From contig NZ_JAQZSG010000039.1 of NCBI RefSeq assembly GCF_028745515.1, positions 293-34,700 of the forward strand: 34,408 nt of DNA, given 5' to 3'. The notes beneath the pieces are model-generated. The model saw only the letters and a list, made by a program, of their open reading frames with translations. It ran no database searches and was not told where the DNA came from. Source of the DNA: Paenibacillus thermotolerans (GTDB lineage Bacteria; Bacillota; Bacilli; Paenibacillales; YIM-B00363). This document shows positions 23,292 through 30,916 of the stretch, in pieces. Made by a program: the position numbers and the translations under genes. Every line of letters begins with the position of its first letter. Positions within the stretch are counted from its first letter, which is position 1.

Positions 23292-24260
23292 TTACAGTTG
23301 AACGAGCAGCAGGATGATGGAGGATAGGCTCAAGCAGACGCTGATCAAGCATAAGAAAGCTACAACCTGCTTCGGATTCATGCCGGTGCGCAGCAGCCGG
23401 TAATGGGCTTGGCTTGCGTCGGCTTGGTAAATCGGCTTGCCTTGCAGGAAGCGTCTGGCGACAACGAACAGGTTGTCGAAGATCGGCACTCCGAGCGCGA
23501 GAATCGGAATAAAGACCGAAAGCACCGTAGCTTGCTTAAATACGCCGTCCAGTGCAATCACGCTGAGGATAAAGCCGAGGAACGTCGCTCCCGCGTCGCC
23601 CATGAAAATTTTTGCCGGCGGTTTGTTATACCGCAAATAAGCGAGCGCAACGCCGACCAGGATGATGGCCATGAACGCCGAATTGTCCTGTCCTTTGGCA
23701 AGAGCGACCACAAACAACGTTACGGCGGAGATGGCCGAAAGGCCGCCTGCCAGCCCGTCCATTCCGTCCGAAAAATTAATGACCGTCGTCACGCCGAAAA
23801 TCCAAAGAATCGTTAATATAAACTGCAGCCATACCGGCAGGAGCACATACTGTTCGGTGATCGGATTATAGAAGCCGGTAAACGCAATGCCTGACAAATA
23901 GACGAGGACGGCCGCCGAAACCTGCACCAACAGCTTCGGCAAAGCGGGAAAATCTTTACCGTTCGTCTTGTACCAATCGTCAATCGTACCGATGATTAAT
24001 AATAATAGCGATCCGCAAAAGATGGCGGCGGTTTGGGCCGGCTCGTTCGTTGCAAGAAGCAGGTATGTGACCGCAAAGCCGGCAAAGATCGCATAGCTTG
24101 CCGTGAGCGGAATCGGTTCGCGGTGAAGCTTGCGCTCGACGTCTTTACGGGGCTTGTCCACGAAATTAATGCGGAAGGCCAGTTTTCCGAGCGGCGGAAT
24201 TAAGAAGTAGACGATGAAAAAGGACAGTAGAAACGCAACTGCGAATAAAATTGGAATCAA
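23292..24260 (-). CDS. tagO: undecaprenyl-phosphate GlcNAc-1-phosphate transferase (TagO/WecA type)
   Basis: 322 residues with about eleven hydrophobic segments. Active-site motifs of the polyprenyl-phosphate sugar-1-phosphate transferases are intact: GTIDDWYKT (Asp94, Asp95), NFSDGMDGLAGG (Asn162 to Asp168), KIFMGDAGATFLGF, and the HYRLLRTG loop that separates the TagO/WecA group from MraY. It transfers GlcNAc-1-phosphate to undecaprenyl phosphate, the first step of teichoic-acid or secondary wall polymer synthesis. The start is uncertain: TTG 24260 follows CTGGAG with no spacing, whereas ATT 24251 lies 9 bases after it. A minus-strand promoter at 24292-24320 predicts a leader of about 25 bases. 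It fits the window's SLH protein, which needs such a polymer as anchor. Confidence 0.9.
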   Translation of the reverse strand: MIPILFAVAFLLSFFIVYFLIPPLGKLAFRINFVDKPRKDVERKLHREPIPLTASYAIFAGFAVTYLLLATNEPAQTAAIFCGSLLLLIIGTIDDWYKTNGKDFPALPKLLVQVSAAVLVYLSGIAFTGFYNPITEQYVLLPVWLQFILTILWIFGVTTVINFSDGMDGLAGGLSAISAVTLFVVALAKGQDNSAFMAIILVGVALAYLRYNKPPAKIFMGDAGATFLGFILSVIALDGVFKQATVLSVFIPILALGVPIFDNLFVVARRFLQGKPIYQADASQAHYRLLRTGMNPKQVVAFLCLISVCLSLSSIILLLVQL

Positions 24261-24291
24261 CTCCAGAACGGTATTTATTGCTATTGACTTT

Positions 24292-24320
24292 ATTATAGGA
24301 AAAAAGGTGAAAAATGTCGA
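24292..24320 (-). promoter_or_regulatory. sigma-A promoter of tagO
   Basis: On the minus strand TCGACA (24320-24315), a 17-base spacer and a perfect TATAAT (24297-24292). The -35 box overlaps the first codons of the divergent amidohydrolase gene. Confidence 0.65.
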
Positions 24321-25447
24321 TGAAACCCGAACAACTCTTATTACATCCTTCGATGAAAAAGAGAAAGCGGCTTGCCGGAGTATTGCTGCTGTGTATCGTT
24401 ACGGGATGCGCGACCGCCGGACAGCGGGATGAAATAGAAGAAACAGAAGCAGTAGTTGAGGATAAGCAGCAGGAAACCGCGGCCGCAGAGAGGCCGCAAG
24501 AGGCAATAACTGCAGATGAGCCGCCGCTATGGGAAACGTATAAAGCTTTGAAAGTCATCGACGTACATAATCACGATGCCGCGAGACGGAATGCCATACC
24601 TTTATGGGATCGTTACGGGATTGATAGGGTCGTGCTGTTCGGCAACATTTCGGAGCCGTCGGCGGTCGGGTCGGACCGATTGACTTGGGACGTGTACAAA
24701 AAGCATCCGGATCGCGTCATTCCGTTCTTCTCAGGCTTTGATATGCATGGAGAAGACGGTTTGAAGACTGTGAAGGATAACCTTGAGCAAGGGTATCTCG
24801 GCATCGGCGAGACGGTTGCCGCTTCCACCCATTCGCCGGTTACGAGCAAGCTGGAGTGGAAGGCGAATCACCCGATGGACGGCAATTTGCCGGCCATCTA
24901 TGAGCTTTGTGCCGAGTATGACGCACCGAATCTGCTTCATATCGATCCGCCGACCGGCGCACCGATCGTCAGGCTGGCGGAAGCGCTCGACAAGTTCCCG
25001 GACACGGCTTTTATTTTCGGGCACGGCAACGTATATAATACGCCGGACAATTTGGAGCGACTGCTGAAGAAGCACGATAATTTGTACATCGATTTTTTCG
25101 CCGGCTTTACGGCGGGCAATCCGGCAAGCGCCGACGGATTGAAAGATTATATCGAGTTGATTGAGAAATATCCGGACCGATTTCTGACGGGGACGGACAG
25201 CGGCTACGGCGTCGGGTACGGCAAAGCCGCGGGAGCGATCTACGAGCTGCTCGATCAATTAAAGCCGGAGACGCGAGAGAAGGTAGCATCCGGCAACTTC
25301 GAAGGGCTGCTGGAGAGGCAAAAGCCGACCGAGACCCAGCGCAGCCGGCTGAAGGAAGCGGCGAAGGAGGCGGGTGTTGAGCTCGATCTTGATTCGTTAA
25401 CGAAGCATGAAGCGAATGTAAAGTGGTTTGAATTGACCGCGGAATAG
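24314..25447 (+). CDS. amidohydrolase-family lipoprotein
   Basis: 377 residues from ATG 24314 (ATG 24320 is equally possible; AAAGGTG lies just upstream). The N-terminus is basic (KKRKR), followed by a hydrophobic core and lipobox IVTGC with Cys32, so it should be a membrane-anchored lipoprotein. After an acidic linker (about 36-70) comes an amidohydrolase_2-type TIM barrel, with the metal-binding H85-x-H87 (VIDVHNHD), a His in LLHIDPPTG, a His in FGHGN, and the late Asp in TGTDSGYG. The reaction type is hydrolysis or decarboxylation in the metal-dependent TIM-barrel superfamily; the substrate is unknown. An extracytoplasmic location is unusual for the family. An MFS gene follows after 11 bases. 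Confidence 0.82.
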   Translation: MSMKPEQLLLHPSMKKRKRLAGVLLLCIVTGCATAGQRDEIEETEAVVEDKQQETAAAERPQEAITADEPPLWETYKALKVIDVHNHDAARRNAIPLWDRYGIDRVVLFGNISEPSAVGSDRLTWDVYKKHPDRVIPFFSGFDMHGEDGLKTVKDNLEQGYLGIGETVAASTHSPVTSKLEWKANHPMDGNLPAIYELCAEYDAPNLLHIDPPTGAPIVRLAEALDKFPDTAFIFGHGNVYNTPDNLERLLKKHDNLYIDFFAGFTAGNPASADGLKDYIELIEKYPDRFLTGTDSGYGVGYGKAAGAIYELLDQLKPETREKVASGNFEGLLERQKPTETQRSRLKEAAKEAGVELDLDSLTKHEANVKWFELTAE

Positions 25448-25458
25448 GGGAGATTCTC

Positions 25459-26688
25459 ATGTGGAGAAACCGTAACGTATGGATTATTTGGCTCGGCGAA
25501 TTGATCGCCGGCTTGGGATTATGGACTTCTATCATCGGCAATCTTGAATTTATGCAGCAGCATGTGCCGTCCGATTTCATGAAGTCGCTGATTTTATTTA
25601 TCGGTCTTCTGGCCGGGGTGCTGATCGGGCCGCTTGCAGGCCGGATCATCGATTCGAGCAAGAAAAAGACGGTATTGCTTTACTCGGGCGTCGGCCGCAT
25701 GATTAGCGTTTGTTTTATGTTCGTCGCCTTGCACGAACAATCCGTACTGTGGATGGTCATGTTTGCGATATCGCTGCAGATCTCGGCTGCGTTCTATTTT
25801 CCCGCCTTGCAAGCGGTCATCCCGCTGGCGGTTGCGGAGAAAGATTTGTTGACGATGAACGGCATCCATATGAACGTCGGCACGATCGGCAGAATCGCCG
25901 GAACCGCGCTCGCCGGTTTGATGTTGACCGTAATGAGCCTTTACTCGCTGTATGCGGCTTCGTTGGTTGCTTACGCCGTATTGCTGGCCGCTACATGGTT
26001 TTTGAACGTCAACGAGACGGATGAACGTCAAGAGTTACGACGTACGGCAGGCGGCGCGAGGAACGCCAAGGGCTTTAGTGAAGTCATCCCGCTGCTGAAA
26101 GGCATGCCGGTCGTAACGAGAATATTGCTCCTTATGATCATCCCGACATTGTTTATCGGCGGCTTCAATCTGATGGTGATCAATATTAGCGAGCTTCAGC
26201 ACGACTCTACGATCAAAGGCTTGCTGTATACGGTGGAAGGCACTTGCTTTATGCTGGGTACGTTCCTCGTCAAACGGCTTTCTTTCGGCACGATGATGCA
26301 GCGGCTTGTAGCTCTTTCCGCTATGGTGGGGGTTTCTCACCTGCTGCTGTTTTTTGCCGACAGCAAACCGATGTCGCTGATCGCGTTCGGATTGTTCGGC
26401 ATAAGCGTAGGCTGCTTCTTCCCGATTGCCTCGACTTTTTTCCAAACCCAGATTCCGAGGGAGTACCATGGCCGCTTCTTCTCGTTCCGTACCATGTACG
26501 ATCGTGTCTTATTTCAGGTGGTGTTGCTATGCACAGGCCTCTTGCTCGATATGATGGGACTTCAACATATGGTTTTATGGTTCGGAGGCTTCTCGCTGCT
26601 GCTCGTTCTTTACTTTGCGACCCGTCCGACGAAGGAGACGACAAAGATCGGCACGGGCGAGGCGCCGCAGGCTGCGGGCGGACAATAA
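25459..26688 (+). CDS. MFS transporter
   Basis: 409 residues from ATG 25459, preceded by GGGGAG at 6 bases. Twelve hydrophobic segments are likely; the loop between helices 2 and 3 reads GPLAGRIIDSSKKKTVLL, a variant of the MFS motif. The N-terminus WRNRNVWIIWLGELIAGLGLW is characteristic of MFS_3-type efflux proteins. Its position right behind the amidohydrolase lipoprotein gene suggests one transcript, but a functional link is not evident. After 26688, no gene is seen until the terminator at 26810. Confidence 0.85.
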   Translation: MWRNRNVWIIWLGELIAGLGLWTSIIGNLEFMQQHVPSDFMKSLILFIGLLAGVLIGPLAGRIIDSSKKKTVLLYSGVGRMISVCFMFVALHEQSVLWMVMFAISLQISAAFYFPALQAVIPLAVAEKDLLTMNGIHMNVGTIGRIAGTALAGLMLTVMSLYSLYAASLVAYAVLLAATWFLNVNETDERQELRRTAGGARNAKGFSEVIPLLKGMPVVTRILLLMIIPTLFIGGFNLMVINISELQHDSTIKGLLYTVEGTCFMLGTFLVKRLSFGTMMQRLVALSAMVGVSHLLLFFADSKPMSLIAFGLFGISVGCFFPIASTFFQTQIPREYHGRFFSFRTMYDRVLFQVVLLCTGLLLDMMGLQHMVLWFGGFSLLLVLYFATRPTKETTKIGTGEAPQAAGGQ

Positions 26689-26809
26689 CCCGATGCGCCA
26701 AAAAGGAGTTTATTCTTAGGTATGCGGTTTCGAGCGAAATTAGCGGAACACAATGTAAACTTCCCCATCTCAGCGGACATTCGTTCCCGTTAACTTTATA
26801 TGAGAAAAA

Positions 26810-26835
26810 AGCTTGCGCGAAATTACGCGCAAGCT
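26810..26835. terminator. bidirectional terminator between MFS and DinB genes
   Basis: AGCTTGCGCG pairs perfectly with CGCGCAAGCT (10 bp, 6-base loop). On the minus strand it is followed by TTTTTTCTCA and lies 6 bases after the original DinB stop codon; on the plus strand by CCTTCTTAA. Confidence 0.85.
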
Positions 26836-26840
26836 CCTTC

Positions 26841-27326
26841 TTAATATAAAGAGAACATATTCACGTCATGTCCGAGCTCTTTCAAATAATTGAACAGCTG
26901 TGCACGGTGGTGGAACAGATGGGTGACGATTTCGATGAGCTATTTGACCTGCACGCTGCTTGCGTCCGAGTAGAAAGGCTTGGTCGCTTTGTTCAGAAAA
27001 TCGTCTTCGCTCAGCGAAAGCATGTACTCACGCAGCGCCTCATAGCTTTGCTGCATCAGGTCGCACAGCTGTTCCGGATTCGTTACCGACTTGATATCCC
27101 CTTCAATCTTATCGAACTCGGGTCCTTGCTTTTCCTGCAAAATAGCGAGGTCGGTCGCGGGTATCATGACGAGATGGTGCGTCAGCTCCAGTAGCGTCCG
27201 CATGTTTTCTTTCGGGCGGTAGCTCCACTGCTCCGGCGCGATTCTGCTTATTAGTCCTTTGCTTGTGCGAACCCCATGCTCCAGCTCGTGCAGCAAATGG
27301 TCGCGGATCGTAAATGCAGCGCTCAT
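26841..27326 (-). pseudogene. DinB-family protein interrupted by an amber codon
   Basis: The frame starts at ATG 27326, with GGAGG 8 bases upstream, and reads a DinB-like four-helix protein (RDHLLHELEHGVRTSKGLISRI, LLELTHHLVMIPATDL). It reaches TAG at 26942-26940 after SSVQVK, then continues in the same frame as LIEIVTHLFHHRAQLFNYLKELG to TAA at 26843-26841. The family usually has Trp at the interrupted position (QVKW), so TGG to TAG is likely. The lost part carries the HLFHHR metal-binding histidines, so a truncated product should be inactive. With the change reversed the protein would be 161 residues. DinB proteins are putative metal-dependent enzymes, some of them thiol transferases. Confidence 0.8.
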
Positions 27327-27368
27327 CTTTACAGCCTCCAATGATCATAGAGTAGAACATCCGTTTGT

Positions 27369-27397
27369 ATAATACCAAATTCCGTATATAAATCCAA
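27369..27397 (-). promoter_or_regulatory. sigma-A promoter of the DinB gene
   Basis: On the minus strand TTGGAT (27397-27392), 17 bases, TATTAT (27374-27369), about 43 bases before the start codon. Confidence 0.6.
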
Positions 27398-27408
27398 GCG
27401 GCGCGGAT

Positions 27409-28806
27409 TCAATCCTCCGACTTAGCGAGCGGCAGCATAATCGAAAACACCGTGCCTTGTCCGATTGCGCTTCGGACATCCACTTTTCCCCCGTGGTCCT
27501 GAATAATTTTATGGGTAATCGGCAGGCCAAGCCCCGTACCGTTCTCTTTAGTCGTAAAGAAAGGTTCGAACAGCTTGTTCTTCGTGTCCTCGGTCATGCC
27601 GATCCCGCTGTCTTCCACTTCGACGATTGCCGATTGTTCATGCTCGTATGCCCTGACGGTAAGCTTGCCGACCTCCGGCATCGCTTCCACTGCGTTCTTA
27701 ATTAAATTCACGAGCACCTGGGTAATTTTATCGCGGTCGACCTTGACCGGAAGGGGGGGCTCCTCCTGCATTTCAAGTACAAGCTGATGTCCGTTGCGGG
27801 AAACCTCGTTTTCGGTAATGGCGACGGCCCGATGTATACATTTTTGTACGGCTTCCGTTTTCATTTTCGTCGCTTGCGGTTTGGAGAACTGCAGAAATTC
27901 CGCCGTCAGCTCGCTAACCCTTGTTATTTCGCTCATGATGATGTCGTGAAACTGCTCCATGTTGCTGTATTGATTGCTTTTCGCGAGTTGAAGGAAGCCC
28001 TTGATCGTGGTCAACGGATTTCGTATTTCATGAGCCATGCCCGCAGCCAATTCCCCGATTGTATTCAGCTTGTCCGCTCGGAATATGTGCTCGTCCCGCT
28101 TCAGCCACAATTCTCTTTCTTTGTAGAAAAGCTGGTTTTCTATCTCCGCGATAATGACGTCGCTCGTTCGCCCGTTGGAGAACGAATAGCCGTAGATGAC
28201 CTGCAAGCCGGTCGAAGAGATCACGCTGCCGTCGAAAAAACCCGCGATTTTCGCGACGACATCGTCTTTGCCGTCCCATTGTACCGCTAGCGCAAACTGC
28301 CCCCCGCTGTATCGGCAGATCGCGGATTCGGGAAACTGCAGCGTCAATTGATCGGCGATCCATTTCAACGTCTCGTTTACGCGCTGATAGCCTACTTGTA
28401 CGTTTAGCGTCTTGATATTGTAAAAGTCGACGATGGCGACGCAAGTGTTTTTGTTTTGAGCCGTCATTTGCTCAAGATTTTTGCGGAATTCGTGATAATT
28501 CAGCAAGCCGGTGAGCGCATCGGACTGAAGCAATTTGTTGTTCGCTTCTCGTAATTTTTCTTTCTCGATTTCCGCATTTTTGACATACCAGACGAGTACG
28601 ACGACCGCGAACGAACCGAGAATATCGGAAAAAGTAATCAGCAGCGAATAATCGTTAAGATCGGAGTAGGATAACCGGATCAGGCTGTACGTGGTCAAGA
28701 TGACAAGGGTAGTAAAGACGGATTTAGCGCATGATCGAACAATGCCAGCTGTCTGATCAGAACGATCAAATAAATGCTGATACACCAATTTAATTGACTC
28801 AGCCAA
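27409..28806 (-). CDS. sensor histidine kinase with degenerate GGDEF domain (likely 3' part of a frameshifted gene)
   Basis: This frame gives 465 residues if started at TTG 28806, but that codon has no ribosome binding site. It has two hydrophobic segments (about 28-48 and 55-75), a degenerate GGDEF domain (about 95-235; DALTGLLNYHEFRKNL, with the signature changed to SGGQF, so no cyclase activity expected), then HisKA (GMAHEIRNPLTTIKGF, His259) and HATPase_c (NLIKNAVEAMP, VEDSGIGM, GTGLGLPI). The HisKA sequence is of the sporulation-kinase (KinB/KinE-like) style. The overlapping frame 28695-29003 supplies further membrane helices, a ribosome binding site and a promoter, so both together probably made one longer kinase. 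Confidence 0.8.
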   Translation of the reverse strand: MAESIKLVYQHLFDRSDQTAGIVRSCAKSVFTTLVILTTYSLIRLSYSDLNDYSLLITFSDILGSFAVVVLVWYVKNAEIEKEKLREANNKLLQSDALTGLLNYHEFRKNLEQMTAQNKNTCVAIVDFYNIKTLNVQVGYQRVNETLKWIADQLTLQFPESAICRYSGGQFALAVQWDGKDDVVAKIAGFFDGSVISSTGLQVIYGYSFSNGRTSDVIIAEIENQLFYKERELWLKRDEHIFRADKLNTIGELAAGMAHEIRNPLTTIKGFLQLAKSNQYSNMEQFHDIIMSEITRVSELTAEFLQFSKPQATKMKTEAVQKCIHRAVAITENEVSRNGHQLVLEMQEEPPLPVKVDRDKITQVLVNLIKNAVEAMPEVGKLTVRAYEHEQSAIVEVEDSGIGMTEDTKNKLFEPFFTTKENGTGLGLPITHKIIQDHGGKVDVRSAIGQGTVFSIMLPLAKSED

Positions 28807-29003
28807 TGAAACATAAAGAGGAAGAACAGCTGCATGATGAACAATCGGTTGCTTTTTTTGTCGATGAGGATGCTAATAAACAAACCGGCGCCTATCGCAA
28901 GCATTGCGGCCGGATGCTCCGTTCGGTTCAAATATACGGAGGAAAAGGAGATGAAGCATATGAGGATTGGCAGAAGCGCATTGTATAGCAGTTTGTTCGT
29001 CAA
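28695..29003 (-). pseudogene. probable N-terminal membrane part of the histidine kinase, out of frame
   Basis: 102 residues from TTG 29003, with GGGCGG upstream and a promoter at 29056-29083. The frame is strongly hydrophobic (LLPILICFISFSSVYL, AAMLAIGAGLFISILI, LFIMQLFFLFMFHWL, WCISIYLIVLIRQLALF), like a multi-helix sensor, and stops at 28695 after ALNPSLLPLSS. The kinase frame runs alongside and becomes hydrophobic at the same place (TTLVILTTYSLIRL). A shift of one base near 28700-28740 would join them into a protein of about 530 residues. The alternative is a separate small membrane protein that overlaps and is coupled to the kinase. Confidence 0.55.
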
Positions 29004-29055
29004 TGAAATCGCCGCCCTGTTGTCTAGTGGAACAAGTTGGTGTCATTTTCCTACT

Positions 29056-29083
29056 ATATTACAGGAAACTAATGGCAGTGCAA
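29056..29083 (-). promoter_or_regulatory. sigma-A promoter of the histidine kinase locus
   Basis: On the minus strand TTGCAC (29083-29078), a 16-base spacer and TAATAT (29061-29056), about 50 bases before TTG 29003. Confidence 0.5.
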
Positions 29084-29107
29084 AGATACGAATTTGAACC
29101 ATCGGCG

Positions 29108-29140
29108 CCCCGGCTGCCGTCAGCAGTCATGAAGCCGGGG
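29108..29140 (+). terminator. intrinsic-terminator-like hairpin
   Basis: CCCCGGCT (29108-29115) pairs with AGCCGGGG (29133-29140) and is followed by GTTTTATTTC on the plus strand. No plus-strand gene lies upstream, so it may end antisense transcription or insulate the kinase promoter from the small gene at 29171-29428, which ends nearby on the minus strand. Confidence 0.5.
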
Positions 29141-29170
29141 GTTTTATTTCGTTGTTGCCGGTTGTGGAGC

Positions 29171-29428
29171 TTACTGTTCCGTCATGATTTCGGCGATCAA
29201 GGGCACTTCCTCGGCATCCGCGCCGGTATTCTCGCTCATTTCAATCGTCCTGCCGATTTCATCCATAATTTCGAACAGCTTCGACAATACGTCGCCTTGT
29301 AAGGCAACGATAACGTCCGGATCGGTTTGTTTTCTTTTTAGCAGCGTCGTTACTTCGCCGTACTTGCGGAGCACGCGCAAATAATGTGTAATACTGTAAT
29401 CGCTGTTGGACTTGAATCTTACGTTCAA
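29171..29428 (-). CDS. small hypothetical protein
   Basis: 85 residues from TTG 29428, preceded by AGAGGTG at 7 bases. The sequence is helical and charged (YSITHYLRVLRKYGEVTTLLKRK, then LSKLFEIMDEIGRTIEMSE) with an acidic tail; no membrane segment or known motif is seen. I do not recognise it. Its promoter region faces the divergent panE gene, 99 bp away. Confidence 0.55.
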   Translation of the reverse strand: MNVRFKSNSDYSITHYLRVLRKYGEVTTLLKRKQTDPDVIVALQGDVLSKLFEIMDEIGRTIEMSENTGADAEEVPLIAEIMTEQ

Positions 29429-29527
29429 GGATGTTCACCTCTTCCGTTATAATAACGTAAAGAGGGACAAGAATCACGAAGTGAAGCGCGAAAGGCAAAC
29501 CGTGCGGCAAGAAATGGGGGTATAAGC

Positions 29528-30481
29528 ATGAATATGTTGATTATCGGCGCGGGCTCGCTTGGCCTGCTGTATGCGGCGAGGCTTGCGGGGGCGAACGGTT
29601 CGGGGTTGAGCTTGCGCGTGGATCTGCTTACGCATGGTTCGGAGCAGGCGGAGCGCATCCGGCGGAGCGGGATACAAATCCTTGAAGGGAAGCATGCGGC
29701 CCGGGTTCGCGCGTCTAACGCCGAGTCATTCGGCACGGCAGCGGACGAAGCGCCGTCCGGCATCGATTGGGATTGGATCATGCTTATGGTGAAGCAAACC
29801 CATATCGATTCCAGTATGCTGCAACGGTTAGCCGGAATGGCGAAGGGAAGGGCGAAGCTCGTTTGCTTCCAGAACGGCGTCGGCCACCTGGAGCGCCTTG
29901 CGGAAGCGGGAATACCGGCCGAGAGGCTTTATGCCGCTGTGACGACCGAAGGAGCCAAGAAGACGGCGCCGAACGAAGTGCGGCATACGGGCCGCGGTGT
30001 CACTTTGATCGGAAGCGTGCATGCGGCGGGTACGTACGCGGAGGCGAAGCCGCTCGCCGAAGTATTGTCCGCAGCCGGCTTTCGGGCGGAAGCGACGGAT
30101 CGAATCGGAGAAGCGATGTACCGGAAGCTCTTGGTCAATTCGGTAATCAATCCTTTGACCGCGATTTTGAAAATCAAGAACGGCACGCTTCTTTCTTCGG
30201 CTTATTATATGGATGCTATGAACATGCTTTATCGGGAAGCATGCGATGTGCTTGGCAAAGAAGGGCTTCCGATTACCGATGAGCTTTGGGAGCATCTGGT
30301 TGACGTATGCAGGAAAACTTCGGACAATTCGTCCTCCATGCTTCAGGACGTGCTTGCCGGAAGAGAGACGGAAATCGAATGGATCAACGGCAGCATTGTC
30401 CGGCTTGCCGCCAAGCATCAAATCAGCGTGCCTGCTCATCGGATCGTATACAACATGGTGAAGGGTACGCTTCCGGGCTGA
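29528..30481 (+). CDS. panE: 2-dehydropantoate 2-reductase (ketopantoate reductase)
   Basis: 317 residues from ATG 29528, with a G-rich ribosome binding site (GGGGGT). The N-terminal NADPH-binding Rossmann motif is MLIIGAGSLG (GAGSLG 7-12), with VKQTH and FQNGVGHLE typical of the ApbA/PanE family. The C-terminal domain has the catalytic Lys200 in YRKLLVNSVINPLTA and the helix TEIEWINGSIVRLA with the substrate-binding Glu/Asn/Ser. It reduces ketopantoate to pantoate in pantothenate and CoA synthesis. No other pan genes are nearby, and Bacillales often carry several paralogues, so a different 2-keto acid is possible. Confidence 0.88.
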   Translation: MNMLIIGAGSLGLLYAARLAGANGSGLSLRVDLLTHGSEQAERIRRSGIQILEGKHAARVRASNAESFGTAADEAPSGIDWDWIMLMVKQTHIDSSMLQRLAGMAKGRAKLVCFQNGVGHLERLAEAGIPAERLYAAVTTEGAKKTAPNEVRHTGRGVTLIGSVHAAGTYAEAKPLAEVLSAAGFRAEATDRIGEAMYRKLLVNSVINPLTAILKIKNGTLLSSAYYMDAMNMLYREACDVLGKEGLPITDELWEHLVDVCRKTSDNSSSMLQDVLAGRETEIEWINGSIVRLAAKHQISVPAHRIVYNMVKGTLPG

Positions 30482-30493
30482 AAAAAACAAAGA

Positions 30494-30525
30494 GTCCCGC
30501 AGGCAGACGAGGCTCCGTGCGGGAC
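30494..30525 (-). terminator. terminator for the small minus-strand gene and panE
   Basis: GTCCCGCA pairs with TGCGGGAC (8 bp, extended by inner pairs). On the minus strand it is followed by TCTTTGTTTTTTT; on the plus strand it follows the panE stop by 13 bases. Confidence 0.75.
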
Positions 30526-30591
30526 GATCCGAACTATTCTAACGTTCCTGTGAACGAAGCATGAAAGCTCCGTTCTTAGCGGGCACAAGTC

Positions 30592-30768
30592 TTAATGCAG
30601 CGATTCCGCGCTTTGCAGCGCGTGCTCCCAGCTGGGGAAGTAGTAAAGCGCGTTCTTCAACAGCTGCGGGTTTGATTCTTTAATTTTCTTTTTGTTCGTC
30701 GGCTGCCCGCTTCGCTGCAGCTCCTCGATTTGAGTCACCACATCGTTCATGCTCATGTCAGCTTCCAT
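30592..30768 (-). CDS. 58-residue protein with a single homing-endonuclease-associated repeat
   Basis: 58 residues from ATG 30768 with AAAGGAGG 6 bases upstream. From residue 10 it reads VTQIEELQRSGQPTNKKKI, then LLKNALYYFPSWEHALQSAES, matching the homing-endonuclease-associated (HNH) repeat pattern of a helix, P-T, basic stretch, and a final A-x-x-x-F-x-S-W-x-x-A-L. In homing endonucleases this repeat is a small DNA-binding helix-turn-helix-like unit. Here it stands alone with no nuclease domain, so a small regulator or nucleoid-type protein is possible. It is divergent from the SanA/YdcF gene, with a palindrome between them. Confidence 0.65.
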   Translation of the reverse strand: MEADMSMNDVVTQIEELQRSGQPTNKKKIKESNPQLLKNALYYFPSWEHALQSAESLH

Positions 30769-30811
30769 GGCGATCCTCCTTTTTGGTGTAAAGTGATATC
30801 CCCACACCACC

Positions 30812-30827
30812 CATTATGCCCATAATG
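30812..30827. promoter_or_regulatory. palindrome CATTATG-CC-CATAATG, candidate operator
   Basis: A perfect 7-bp inverted repeat with a 2-base centre lies in the intergenic region between divergent genes and is flanked by CCACA and TGTGG arms that extend the symmetry. The position suits an operator for one or both genes. Confidence 0.4.
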
Positions 30828-30851
30828 TGGAAATAAACACCGAAATCATAG

Positions 30852-30880
30852 TTCACTTCGGCGCCGGGTTCCTTTAAGAT
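30852..30880 (+). promoter_or_regulatory. sigma-A promoter of the SanA/YdcF gene
   Basis: TTCACT (30852-30857), a 17-base spacer and TAAGAT (30875-30880), 36 bases before ATG 30917. Confidence 0.5.
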
Positions 30881-30916
30881 GAAAATAGAGCTAATAGGAG
30901 AAGGGGAACATTCATC

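Noticed and set aside
26722-26793. A 23-codon frame after the MFS gene with AAGGAG upstream
   Set aside because: The spacing to the start (13 bases) is too long and the product has no recognisable feature.
28695-28806. Programmed -1 frameshifting in the histidine kinase
   Set aside because: No X-XXY-YYZ slippery heptamer in the right phase and no downstream pseudoknot was seen; an indel is simpler.
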